The notes under the pieces: generated by a model | What the model saw: only the letters and a program-made list of their open reading frames with translations | Database searches by the model: none | Told to the model about the DNA's origin: nothing | Shown here: one piece after another, positions 49,291 through 59,715 of the stretch | Position numbering within the stretch: position 1 is the first letter of the stretch | Layout: every line of letters starts with the position of its first letter | Made by a program: the position numbers and the translations under genes | Source of the DNA: Isochrysis galbana | Taxonomy: Eukaryota > Haptophyta > Isochrysidales > Isochrysidaceae | DNA: 64,000 nucleotides | Assembly (NCBI GenBank): GCA_018136815.1 | Contig: CM030937.1 | Location: 39,506 to 103,505 of the forward strand | Direction of reading: 5' to 3'

Positions 49291-49370
49291 CCCATCGAGA
49301 GGGACGAGGGACAGCAAAGTAGTAGGCACCTTCAAGAATATTTTGTTTGTTTGTTTGTACCTAGTACACT

Positions 49371-49498
49371 CCCACCCCTTAATAAAGCAACGACAGTCGG
49401 CAAGCCCAGCAGGGGAGCCGCCAAGTAACAACTACCTACTCCCACCCCTTAATAAAGCAACGACAGTCGGCAAGCCCAGCAGGGGAGCCGCCAAGTAA
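49371..49498 (+). repeat. 70-bp tandem duplication at a retroposon target site
   Basis: CCCACCCCTTAATAAAGCAA and the following 50 nt occur at 49371-49440 and again at 49441-49500, where the second copy is cut by the family F insertion. Confidence 0.9.
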
Positions 49499-51220
49499 CA
49501 ACACATTCTTGAGCGTTAGTACCTCTACTCTCACTAGACTTGCACTAACACGCCAAGCCACGACACACATGACCGCACCAAGTCCCAAGGCACAAACAAA
49601 ACTAAGTAAGCACCTGATTATACCTCCCCCCTCGCAAGCCCCCGGCTCCCGTACGAGCTCCCCACAAGCTCGTTCGGGTGAAAACCCAGATAGTCTCGCC
49701 AATGTCACCTGTACATTGAAGATTTACCAGGAAAAAGCGGGGGGGGGGGGGGGGGGAGCGAGCTTTTGCCGTCGTCCCGTTGAGGGTGAGAGGCCCTTGG
49801 GGCAGGCGAGCCTGCCCGAGCTTTTCTCCGCAGAATAAGCGACGGCGCCCGGGGAACCATACGTTGAGAGGGCATCCCTGGCCGAACTTGCGCCGCTCCC
49901 TCCGTTCTTCCGCCTGTCGCCAGCCTTTCACTCCGCCCGTTTACTAATGTAAACGGGTCGCGGTTATCGGTGAATCCCCGGTCCGGGGACTGACGATTTC
50001 CGCTCTCCCTTCTTCCACTCTCTCTTCGCCCTCTCCTGCGGCGCGTGCCCATGGCGCGCGCCACGACCTGCTCTCAGGGGTCCTTTGGGGGCTCCCAGAG
50101 GGCCAGCCAGGCAGCTCAGGGGGCAGTGGAGGCTGGGGCTCAGCCCCTGGCCCCTCCTGCCTCTCCCACGCGTGCCTCGCCGGTCCTGTGTGCCCCCTGC
50201 AGGCCTCTGTCTGCCTGGTGACCAGGAGAGGGGGGGAAGAGTGAGTACGAGTGCTGGCCCGAGTGGGCCTGGGAGTGCGAGTCTTGACCCGCGCCCACTG
50301 GGGGTCTGGGTCAGAGTGTTGAGTGCTCATAAAATAAACCTTTTAATAGTCTCACCGCACACGCGGCCGTGGACCCTCTACTTTCTACTCACGTAGGAAA
50401 CTTTCTACACCCCCACTTCCCCGGCCCTTCTCCCCCCGCCATAAGGCGACTCCCCCCGTGCACTACTAGGGGGATAGGGGTGAAGGGCTTAGATATGGTC
50501 CGGTGGCCCGCGCCCCCCCCCGGTGATCATTCCCCCCCTTCCTCCTGTGTCTCCGAGTGGGCGGCGGTCTCAGCCCCGACTTATCCTGTAAACAGGTGCG
50601 GGACTTACCTATTTTTCGGTGAGCGGAGCTCTCGCTCCGCCCACCCCCTTCTCCGCGCTCTCTCTCCCCTCTCCTGCGGCACGCGCGATGGCGCGCCTGC
50701 GGCAGGCCTGCAGCTGCCCCTGGCGACCCCTGGAGGCTCCTGGAGGCCAGCTCTGGGGGCAGAGGAGGCTGGGACTGGGCCCTGGCCTCCCCTGCCTCTC
50801 CCTCGCTGGCGCTCCTGAGCCTCTGGGGCCCCCAATCTGCACCTGTCTGCCTGTCGACCAGTGGGGGAGGGGGGGTTGGAGCAATGGGCTGGTCACGAGG
50901 GGCCAGGATGGGCGAATGGGGCGAGCCTGTGGGGAAGGGAGTGGGTCAGTAGGGCAGTGGCCTCCTGGCAAGCCATCAGGCGTGCCAGGAGGATGGGTGG
51001 TTCCTCCCCCATGGCAGGGGAGGAGTGGAGAGAGGGGGGGGCTCGTGCCCCCCCATGGGTCAACCAAGTATAAACTTAGTTGAGTGTTGAGTGCTCAGCC
51101 CATGCCAAGAGGCAGGGCGTGAGAGTGACTGACGGGCCCCCACGGAGGGAAGTTAGTGCCCGGTGTAGGGGGGCGCAGAGCGCAGAGCGCCCCCATTGCC
51201 CCCTATTTTAACAATAGGTT
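49499..51220 (-). mobile_element. Family F retroposon, copy 2, hosting a family G element
   Basis: Flanked by the 17-bp duplication GGGGAGCCGCCAAGTAA (49482-49498 and 51221-51237). Without the nested G element and its extra target copy (768 bp), it is about 954 bp, close to the 925 bp of copy 1. On the minus strand it begins with the stem-loop CCTATTGTTAAAATAGG. Confidence 0.85.
50330..51081 (-). mobile_element. Family G retroposon, copy 2, nested in family F
   Basis: 752 bp, flanked by the 16-bp duplication GAGTGTTGAGTGCTCA (50314-50329 and 51082-51097). It is nearly collinear with 6681-7431 and has the same AACTAAGTTTATACTTGG-type 5' stem-loop and GCGGTGAGACTATTAAAAGG tail. Confidence 0.9.
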
Positions 51221-51310
51221 GGGGAGCCGCCAAGTAAATGGAAAGACGGGGGCTGGCCTTGCTGCTTGCTATCCGGCACAGCGTTGGCACGTTGGCACAC
51301 CTCGGACGGC

Positions 51311-51615
51311 CCGCTCAATGCACTCAATACGACGATGACGAGCAACGGGAAGTGCGGGCTCCTGCGCCTCGATCACGATCATCTCATCCAACCCAAATGT
51401 GCTGCACCACGTACCACGCGATGCCCATGGCCCATGGCCCATGGGGGAAAGAGAATAGAGGGCCTACGCCTCGGGCGGCCCGCCCGCAATGCGACGATCG
51501 ACGAGCAACGGCAAGTGCGGGCTCCTGCGCCTCGATCGATCATCTGATCCAACTCAAATGTGCTGCACCACGCGATGCTCATGGGGGAACGAGAACAGAG
51601 AGCCTGAGACTCGAC
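51311..51615 (+). repeat. Imperfect direct duplication, about 160-180 bp period
   Basis: CGACGATGACGAGCAACGGG through CAAATGTGCTGCACCACG (51331-51415) recurs with small changes at 51490-51575. A CCCATGGCC microrepeat lies between the copies. Confidence 0.75.
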
Positions 51616-51639
51616 CTGAATAATGGCGGCTGATGGGAC

Positions 51640-52252
51640 TACAATTAGAAATGGGTATCTCTGTGTGATGTCTAGACGTTAAAGAATGCCGGTGCGCAAT
51701 GCGCGGCGGTAACGCCACGTAGATAAACACAATAAAACTGCGGAAGCACGGGCTTCCCGCTACTACAAAGCTACTGGCACACGCGCGCACACTCACTGAC
51801 ATACACTTTGCGATGCACACAACACAAAAAGTCCATGTGTCATGTGCGCTCAGAACGGCGCCGGTGTGTCAAACAGCGCAAGCCTCTGCTGACGAGGATG
51901 AGTGCAAGTGCGAGCCGCTCGACCCGAGCCAATGGAGTGGTCGGTCACATGATGAGCGTGTGCTCATCGGAGATTTGCTCATGTCGTCCCGGCAAGGGTT
52001 GGATGACGGCAAGTCCAAGCATGTGTTGCCAAGGAACGTTGAGCACCGTGATCGTCAAGCATGCCGCCTCCGAAAATTTCGCCGTTCAACGTAGAATGGC
52101 TACGGTGTGTAGTCTTCCGTGCCTCAGATGGCCACGGTGCCTCCTTGCTCCCACCTTTCAGTCGCTAGCTGCCCATAGCTTCATGCTCCGACTCACTTGT
52201 TCAAATGTAGAAAGAAGCGACGACACGAGCGAGTATCGAATGCATCTCACAC
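51640..52252. other. Spacer with a possible short ORF
   Basis: A plus frame at 51813-52094 (ECKCEPLDPSQWSGRSHDE) has reasonable composition but no recognised domain or clear start. The rest is probably 3' flank of the chromodomain gene. Confidence 0.3.
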
Positions 52253-54360
52253 TCACTTGGCGCTCGTGGCAGCGATGAGCCAATTGCATGGCCGAATCAT
52301 CTTGAGCGGCACCAAGGTTTCCTCGTCGGACACGCGGAACTTCACCTGACCAAGGCAACAGAGAAATCCCGATGAGAAGAGCGGTCGCAATCTCGTATAC
52401 TACTCGCCGGCACACCCACGTCTGAAGGGCTCGACTCTTGCGGGAGAAGCAAAATACTGGGTCCTCAAGTCTTGACCGGGCTATATGAGCGTGTGCGTGC
52501 TGCAGGGAGGCAGCCTGAATCCCACCATCGCGCTCTTAGCCTTCAGCTCCTTGACTTGGGCCTCCCACCAGCAGTCGTTCTCCTGGACTTCGACTATCTC
52601 CCCCAGCACTGGCAACCACCCCTTCGGAGAAGCGCCGGGACACAGTCGCAGTAACTTCTTCTCCACCTTGTCTGCGAGCTTCTTGCCCTTGGAGTCGACG
52701 AAGTTGGTGTACTCCACCTCGAAATCACTCTTCCCCGCCTTCCTTAGCACCTTAGCGCCTGTCCATGAGTTTTGAAAGCCCTCGGCGGTATTCTTGACCT
52801 CAACTACGTCGCCGACACCGATTTTCTGCTTCCCAAATACCAGTTTCTGCTGCGCCTCCTCGAACTCGTCAACTAGGTCGTCATCGCCGATGTTCGCCTC
52901 AGGTTCCCACGTAGAGTCACCACCCACCCAGTTAATGTGGTAGAGGATCTTGCCTCCTTTGTACTTGATGCCGCTGATGGACTGGACTTCAAGGTACTCC
53001 GGCTCCGGCTTTGAACGTTTCCTCTCTTTCTTGGCAGCCTTCTTCTCGGGCTTGGCCACCACCTTCTTGGTGATGGTCTTTGCGGGAGACTGCCTCGCTG
53101 GAGCAGCCTTTGCGGGCGGTGCCTTTGCCGGCTTTGCCGCGGGTTTCGCCGCCTTGAGGACAGGCTTCGCTGGCTTTGCCACGAGCTTCGTCGCCTTTGC
53201 CGCAGGCTTTACTGATTCCACCGCGGGCTTCATCGCCTTTGCCGCCTTGGCGTCGAGTTTGGCCTCCTTTACCGGCTTGGCCTGCGCTGCTTTAGCGTCG
53301 GGCTTCGCCGTCTTCCCCGCGGCCTTGGGCTGTGCCGCCTTCACCGCCTTGGCTACCGCTCTAGCTACCGCCTTTTCCTTCAGAATCTCGACGGGCTTCT
53401 CCTTAGGGGCCGGGTTCTCCTTGCTGGTTGCGGGTGACTTGGTGCTAAATGCCTTTGCGATGCCCTTAGCTAGATCGTTGAGGCTCAACTCGAAGGGCTT
53501 GGGTGCACCAGGCGAGGGCTCGGTAGCCTTGGCCTTTGCGGCTGACTTCGGCGCAGGACTAGTCTTTTTGGCGTGCTCAGTGGCTTTGGCCTTGGTGGAA
53601 GGCTTGGGCGCGGGACTGGACTTCTTGGCGGGCTCGGCGGTCTTGGGCTTGGTGGCCGGCTTGGGCGCGGGGCTGGTTCTCTTGGCGGGTTCGGCAGCAT
53701 GGTTGGGCGCGGGGCTAGCCTTGCTGGGCTCGGGAACCTTGGCCTTAGCAGCTGGCCTGGGCGGGGGACTAGTCTTCTTGGCGGGTTCGACGGCTTTATT
53801 CTTGGCGGCCGGCTTGGGCGCGGGGCTAGCCTTCTTGCCAGGCTCAGCTGCTTTTGCCTTGGCAGCCGGCTTAGATGCGGGCGTCGCCTTCTTTGCTGGT
53901 GGAGACGGCGTGGGCGGTTCTTTCCGCTTACGGCTCGAGGGAGGGTCAGCACTCGTAACTTTTGGTGTCGGTTTCGACTCGCGCTTGCTCCGGACTACAG
54001 ACGCAGCTGGCGTGCTCTTCTTGGCCGAGAATGATTTGGCGGCAGGCTTTGGTGCGGGCGACGCCTGCTTTGCCGTGGCAGCCTTGCTGGCCTTTGCGGC
54101 GGGTTTGGTGATGACCTATTGTGGACGGGGTCGGCGAGCATGTGAAGAGCCAGCGCGGGCTGTTCCCTTTCTCCTCCTCTCCTCGCCCGCTCGCGCGCGC
54201 CCTGGCTGGCTGCCTGCCTGCTCGTGAATGGAGAGGATGCGGACTCTCCATTGCGGCCGGTGGGGATGAGGGGGGGGAGCAGGGGAAGAAGCGAGCGTGG
54301 CGAGGCGTGGTAGGCGTAGACACGCGAGGGGTATGTGCGACTCACCTTCTTGGGCGGCAT
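52253..54360 (-). CDS. Chromodomain plus Tudor-like protein with H1-like basic region
   Basis: Minus-strand exons 54360-54346 (MPPKK), 54115-52526 and 52345-52253 join in frame through GT-AG introns of 230 and 180 bp, giving 565 residues. Residues 6 to about 375 are Lys/Ala/Pro-rich repeats (AKKTSPAPKPA type), as in linker-histone tails. A chromodomain follows at about 382-430 (EYLEVQSISGIKYKGG, then YHINWVGGDSTWEPEANI), with aromatic cage candidates Tyr, Trp and Trp. Then come two short Tudor/Agenet-like barrels (about 445-505, VGDVVEVKNTAEGFQNSW; about 515-560, LGEIVEVQENDCWWEAQV), the second completed by exon 3 (VKFRVSDEETLVPLKMIRP). It is probably a nuclear reader of methylated histone tails. 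The 425-residue plus-strand frame over the same bases is its antisense shadow. Confidence 0.82.
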
Positions 54361-55642
54361 CCTCTCTCCTCGCCCCTGTGCGGCGCGGGAGGGGCTCGGG
54401 GGGGTGGAGGTTAAGGGTGTGGCGGGTGGCGGGCGAGCAGAGGGCAATGCCGGAGGAAGAGAAGTCGTAGGGGAAAGAGAGAGATAAGAGAGATATGGGG
54501 AGAGAGGAGAGGGAAAGAATAAGAGGGTAGGAAAGGGAGGGGGAGAGGGGCGGGCTACCGGCCGCCTGAAGAGAGGGAAGAACCCTCGTGGAGGGATATA
54601 TGTAAAGGGGAGGACTGGGGGGTGGGGCGCTGGACGCGTGGGGTGGGCTCCCCACTCGATGCGGGGGAGAGGAGGAGGGCGGTACTCCTACGCGGGGGGG
54701 AAGGGAAAGGGAGAGAGAGCCTACCGGCCGGCATCGCAGGGATGGGGCTCAGCGCTCGCACCCAGTGGAACCCTCAGGAGAGGTTAGAGATCGCACGCAA
54801 ACAGAGAAGAAAGCACAGGGAGGATCGAGGGCCGGGGAGGACGACCAATCTCACGGCTGACTCTCTCTCTCTCCCTCTCTCTCTCTCTCTTCTCTCTCTC
54901 TCTTCTCTCCTCTCCTCTTGAGTTCGACCACAAAGAGAGAGGATCTTGTTTGTACGGGTTTCTATTCACGCGCGTGGGGCGCTGCATCACGTGCACAGCA
55001 GCCACGCCCTTCCCCACCTTTACGAACTACTCCTCGTGGTCATAAGGTTATTAGGGGGTTCTTTGGCGGGAGTCAGCGAGAAGAGGGCTCTTCTTGCGCA
55101 CGGACGGTTCAAATGGGGAAAGGGGGGGGGGGGGGGGGCGCCGGGTGGGGGGGGGGGGGGGGGGGGCGGGGAGGAGCTCGCCTCGGGAGGGAGGCTGCTG
55201 CTGCGGCCCGGTCCGAGCCAGCTCGTCCGTTTTCTCTCTCCCGTCTCTTTTTGTCTTCTTCTTTCCTAGACCCGTCACCGGTCACTCAGGCCCTGAACGG
55301 CTCCGTCTGCTGCTCGCCACGTTAACGTGTGTGCCCTCTTCTCGGGGTACATACTACATACCTGGAGCGTGAGCCTATCTAAGACCAATTATAGGCTGCT
55401 ATCACAGGTCATAGGGTGTCTTACACCATGTCCAATGTCCAATGTGTCGTTTGTGGTTTGTTTGTGGTTCTATCTATACCGTTAGTGTTAGCGTGCCTTG
55501 TGTGGCAGTCCCCCCTAGGTATCTTTTAATCATCTTGTGATGGCGTAGCGCGATGGCGGCGCGGCGCGCCGCTCTCACACCGCCGCCGGGGCTCGCGCTA
55601 CGGGCTCCCGGCGATATGGAGCTCCCATCCAGGTGTAGAGGG
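54361..55642. other. CT/GA-rich upstream region and G-run spacer
   Basis: Pyrimidine-rich and purine-rich tracts (54440-54720, 54860-54920) flank the 5' end of the chromodomain gene. G runs lie at 55123-55167. No gene called. Confidence 0.55.
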
Positions 55643-55650
55643 GTAGGGCT

Positions 55651-55843
55651 CCTAGATGGGAAATACGGTGTTGGGGCCTGCAAATACAGCCAAATACATA
55701 TATGTATTTGGCCTCCGGCCAAATATACAAATACATTTCAAATACATTCGAGGCCTATAACCCAGGACGCGCTTCAAATACCGCCAAATACATATGTATT
55801 TGGCCTCTGGCCAAATACGGTAAATACGTATTTCCCATCTAGG
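55651..55843. mobile_element. hAT-type MITE, 193 bp
   Basis: Terminal inverted repeats CCTAGATGGGAAATACG, with the 8-bp target duplication GTAGGGCT at 55643-55650 and 55844-55851. The interior is packed with AAATAC/GTATTT palindromes around two copies of GGCC-containing hairpins. It has no coding sequence. The ends resemble the CCTAGCTGGGAAACACG termini at 33854 and 25582. Confidence 0.9.
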
Positions 55844-56269
55844 GTAGGGCTGGGCTTGCTGAGCCGACTCTCGCGGACCGCCGCGAGCTGCGCGCGCTCG
55901 CGCAGTCGCTTTGGGCTGCATGGCCCATGCATGGCTGCATGGCGACGCATGGTAGCGAGCCCTCCTCTCTCCCTCTCTCTCTCCCCCTCTTGGGGAGGTG
56001 GTCCCTCTGGGCCCCTTGCTCGGGAGGGAATGGGAATGGATCTCATTGATCCTTGTTTGCACATTTGCCCACATTGCTTCGCCTCGCTCGCGCGCGCTCG
56101 CGCGAGCTGGCCCAGTTGACCGCTGCTCGATCCAATGCTGGGTGAGTGCCCCTCTTTCTCTTTCTTTCCGCCTCTCCCCCCTCCTTTTGTCCGGGAGAGT
56201 TGGGGTCCCGCTGGGCCTCTTCTTTGTTGCGCTGCCGTACCTTCTCTCTCCTCCCCAACTGACTGGGAG

Positions 56270-56375
56270 CCTGCTGCTACTGCTGCTGCTACGCTGCTAT
56301 TGCTGCTACGCTGTTGTTGTTGTTGTTGTTGTTGTTGTTGCTGCTGCTGCTGCTACTACTACTGTGCTACTACCT
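56270..56375 (+). repeat. Trinucleotide microsatellite (CTG/TTG/CTA)
   Basis: Mixed CTG, TTG and CTA runs, including eight consecutive GTT-type units, with interruptions. Confidence 0.9.
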
Positions 56376-56636
56376 ACTATTACTACCATGTCCGATGGTG
56401 TGCGTGCGCAATAATAACAATGCAGCTCCACATAACAACTTGTCAACAACCAATAACAATAAGCAATAACCCGTAATCCGTAATCCGTAATCCGAAGAAA
56501 CTACGCGAAACTTTTGTGAAACTTGGCTATTGGCTAGCCGGTGAGCAACTTTTGCGAAACTTTCACGCGAAACTTTGGGGGGTCCGGCGCGAAACTCTGA
56601 CCTGGCCCTACCGCCAGGTGCTGGAAGGGTGGCGGC

Positions 56637-57146
56637 GTGGCGGCGCCCAAAGGAGACGAAAATCCGTTTCCTCCCGGCACCTACGAGCTACAGAACACGG
56701 AGGGCGAGAAGGTCGACGAGGACTCCGCGACTCTTGAGGATTTCCTGCGAGAGTGGCCCTCTCCCCCCCCGACCCGCCGCGCCCCGAGCGTCCTAGGGCG
56801 CCGCCCTTGCCTCTCCCCGACCCACGGTCCACATTCGGCAGCGGCGCCGCGACCCCTGACCTCTCCCCCTTCCCGCTGGCTTCGGACCTTTTCGCCCGGC
56901 CGGGCCCGCCTCACGAACGAAGAGGGCAACGTCCCAGCCTCCGCCCTCGCGCTTACCCTCGCCGAGATCGGCTATTCACACGCCGAGCTGCGAGACCTCC
57001 CAGGCACCCTGGCCCACCTCGAGGCAGCCCTCGAAGCGGCCCCCCCGTCCCCACATTTCAGCCGCTCGATAACACGGACACGGATGGCGGCCTCGAGCTT
57101 GAGCCTCGAAGAACTGTGCCCCGAGTACGCGCAACCCGGCCGCTAG
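56637..57146 (+). CDS. Uncertain ORF
   Basis: The plus frame opens with GDENPFPPGTYELQNTEGEK and LEDFLREW, good coding-like sequence, but then turns into low-complexity Pro/Arg-rich sequence. A second frame (56753 onward: STFGSGAATPDLSPFPLASD) looks better in the middle, so a frameshifted retroelement ORF or a short spliced gene is possible. No family recognised. Confidence 0.3.
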   Translation: MAAPKGDENPFPPGTYELQNTEGEKVDEDSATLEDFLREWPSPPPTRRAPSVLGRRPCLSPTHGPHSAAAPRPLTSPPSRWLRTFSPGRARLTNEEGNVPASALALTLAEIGYSHAELRDLPGTLAHLEAALEAAPPSPHFSRSITRTRMAASSLSLEELCPEYAQPGR

Positions 57147-57290
57147 GGCGTCCCCAGCTACTGAGGTTCCGCTGGTGTCTCTCCCGCTAGTTAGTCTCCC
57201 ATTGTCCATTGTCAGCGTGCTCTCGTGCGTCTGGGAGTTTTCGATTGTGCGTTGCGCAGCTCGATCGACACATTACATGTGCTAACTCAC

Positions 57291-57440
57291 ACGGGCGTTT
57301 CTCAGGCAAGCTGAGTGCATAACGCACATTCTCACTTTGGCACCCACGTTACGTGTTAGGGCTAGGGTGAAGACTCACAACACCACAGCCCACCCGCCCA
57401 CCCTAGCGATCTAAGATCTAAAGGTGTTCAGGTGTTCATG
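57291..57440 (+). repeat. Direct repeat, copy 1 (partner 57729-57895)
   Basis: GGGCGTTTCTCAGGCAAGC through AGCGATCTAA-x-x-x-CTAAAGGTGTTCATG occurs twice about 438 bp apart, with small insertions in the second copy. Confidence 0.8.
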
Positions 57441-57728
57441 TTCAGCGAACGCTTGCGTTTGCGCCAGTGAACGCCTATACCGCAAGGAGGGGACACGAAG
57501 GCGCGAGGCAAAGACGCGAGCCGACAGCTTTCCACCTCGCGCGATCGCTAGCAAGGGCTGTAGCGCTGTAGCCCACTCTCTCAAACAACAAAACCACCCG
57601 CCCGCCATCCCCTCATCCAACGCCTCTACCTCGGTGCACTGCGCACCATTCTGGGTTAGCACCGATCTCCAACCACCGCCATCCCCGCTCGCCCCGCAAG
57701 TCTTCATGTCTTCATCCCTAAGAGATAG

Positions 57729-57895
57729 GGCGTTTCTTAGGCAAGCCGAGTGCATAAACATAAATAACGCACATTCTCACTTTGCACTTTGGCACCCACG
57801 TTGTTACGTGTTAGTGTTAGGGTGAAGACTCACAACACCACAGCCCACCCTAGCGATCTAAAGGCTAAAGGTGTTCATGCGCTTTTTTTTCATGT
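57729..57895 (+). repeat. Direct repeat, copy 2
   Basis: Second copy of 57291-57440, including GTGAAGACTCACAACACCAC. A TGACCCC heptamer array follows at 57998-58022. Confidence 0.8.
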
Positions 57896-58344
57896 TCAGT
57901 TTAATTCATGTCTAGATCGCCGAATCTATGGGCTGCTCGGCCATCCAAGGGGCCACGGGTGTGGGGTGGGGGAATGTGGAATGTCCCTCAGAGTCCCCTG
58001 ACCCCTGACCCCTGACCCCTGAGAGCTTGGGGGCTACGGGTGAGCGGGTAGCGAGCAGTTGGCGATTGAAAGTGTGGAAGCTCCAATTTTGGCGCTTCGG
58101 CGGTAAGGAGTTAAAGTACTCGTACTAGTACTCTGCTCTTCTTCTCACTTTTTTCTGATTTCCCTTCTTCCCTTCCCCTTCCCCTCTCGTCACATCAACA
58201 ACCTGCAGAGTACAATTTTACTACTAGATAAAAGTATCCTCGTTTGGTACGGAGGCTCGCCCGCCGGGCGCTGGCCGAGGAGGTGTGCTCGATCGACGGA
58301 CGCACGAGTCCCGCATCGGCTTAGGCCAGCAGCCTCGCTCGGGG

Positions 58345-58966
58345 ATGGCCCCCAACGAACAAGGCAAGAAGCGACACATTCAATGGGATGAGAACAATCT
58401 CAGGACCAACGAGGAGTACGCAGCCGCCAACCCAAAGATGAAGATTGACGAGCCAAAGACACCGTTCCATCATGGAGATAATCCAGACACGGCGGGCTCA
58501 CCCGTACAGCGGCCACTCTCCAGCGCTCTTCCCGTAGAGGGGCAGGCCGCGGACGGTTATCATGAGTTCCGCCTGGACGCTGACATCCACGATCCTGCAG
58601 CGATTTCAGCGAGTGCACTCGAGCGGCGGTGCAGCCATCAGAGCAATGAGGATGACGAGGGGAGCAGTAGTGCAGGTGCGCTGATTGACCAGCTCATGAG
58701 CGCATGGCCTCAAGCGTGTTCTCAGTTACACACCTGCACGTGTTTTGTTAGAGAAGCGACGGAGGATGGAAGACCACAAGAAGTTTGACGAGCATAGGCG
58801 TGCTCACTATCGAACAGGCAGTCTTGCCGCTTTACGAGCACAAGCAGCAGCGGAGGACGAGAGGGAGAAGGAAGAGGCTGAAAAAGGAGGCGTTGCTGCC
58901 GAGCCGGCAAATGAAGCCGAGGACGAGGATACCGCCAAGGGGGGAAATGATGGGCAGAGTGCGTAG
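58345..58966 (+). CDS. Protein phosphatase 1 inhibitor-2 (IPP-2/GLC8) homologue
   Basis: Exons 58345-58675 and 58752-58966 join in frame through a 76-bp GT-AG intron, giving 181 residues from the Met at 58345 (MAPNEQGKKRHIQWDENNL). The hallmark block is KKRHIQWDENNL followed by KMKIDEPKTPFHHGD (about 8-55), which matches the PP1-binding and MKIDEP-x-TP-[YF]H motif; its Thr is the usual regulatory phosphosite. The second conserved block KRRRMEDHKKFDEHRRAHY lies right after the splice junction and matches the inhibitor-2 helix that covers the PP1 active site. The acidic tail is typical. The frame open upstream of 58345 is probably 5' UTR. Confidence 0.88.
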
Positions 58967-59384
58967 CTTTGGCCGTGTAAGTAGCCGTCTCAGTAACACT
59001 ACGTAAGACACACTGCCCCCGCTCTTCAACACTGTGACACCCTTCATCCTCGCGATGATGAACGTAGATGATTGAAGTAGATGAGATGAGCCCGAAGATC
59101 CGAAACTTGAGCAGGGCTGGGAGGCAGGCGCCGCAGCGATAGTGCCGTAGCATGCGCTATGAGCTGTTAGCCCGGGCGAGGCATCGTATAAGAACATAGT
59201 ATGAGAGGATTCTTGGACTTGGACTTGGACTCGGAAACAGCTCCAAGTCGTGCCGCAAGACCTTAGTTCATTTCTCCTGTGATAAGTCGTGCCGCAAGAA
59301 CAAGCTCGTGCGTACACACGCGAGAATACGCGCGCGTACCAAGCGCGTGTTTTCCCGTCACATATAAACTGCTAAGTTTATCTA

Positions 59385-59715
59385 TGTTACCCCCCAGGAG
59401 CCAACGCCCCCCAGGAGCTCTCGGGGGCCCCCAGGAGCTATCGGGGGGAAATTTTCTCCCGATCGCCAACAGCCCCACCGAGAGCTATCGGGGGACCGAG
59501 AAAATCCCCCGAGAGCTATCGGGAGATTTTACGTCCCCCGGGGAGCTATCGCGTTTTAAGGTCGGCCCCCAATAGCTATCGGGGGCCAAAGGCGGCCCCC
59601 GATAGCTATTGGGGGGAAAACGACGGGCGCCAATAGCTATTGGGGGAAAACGACGGGCGCCGAGAGCTATCGGGGGGCTGTCCTCGAGCCCCCAGGCGCT
59701 ATTCCCCCCCGTAAG
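59385..59715. repeat. 30-bp-period array of AGCT-centred palindromes
   Basis: Seven units have their AGCT centre at 59483, 59514, 59544, 59574, 59604, 59635 and 59665, spaced 30-31 bp. Two more lie at 59416 and 59436, and a degenerate one near 59696. Each is an 18-22 nt dyad of the form CCCCCG-x-x-AGCTATCGGGGG, separated by about 10 nt, often AAAACGACGG or GATTTTACG. A further hairpin (ATAAACT-loop-AGTTTAT) lies just left at 59364. The function is unknown; it could be a phased protein-binding array or a transcribed hairpin cluster. Confidence 0.85.

Noticed and set aside
52950-54227. 425-residue plus-strand ORF rich in Gly, Leu, Ala and Phe
   Set aside because: Exact antisense of the Lys/Ala/Pro-rich region of the chromodomain protein, whose exons and domains are coherent.
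59385-59715. CRISPR-like array
   Set aside because: The regular 30-bp spacing is tempting, but the repeats are degenerate palindromes, spacers are only about 10 nt and partly shared, and the genome is eukaryotic.
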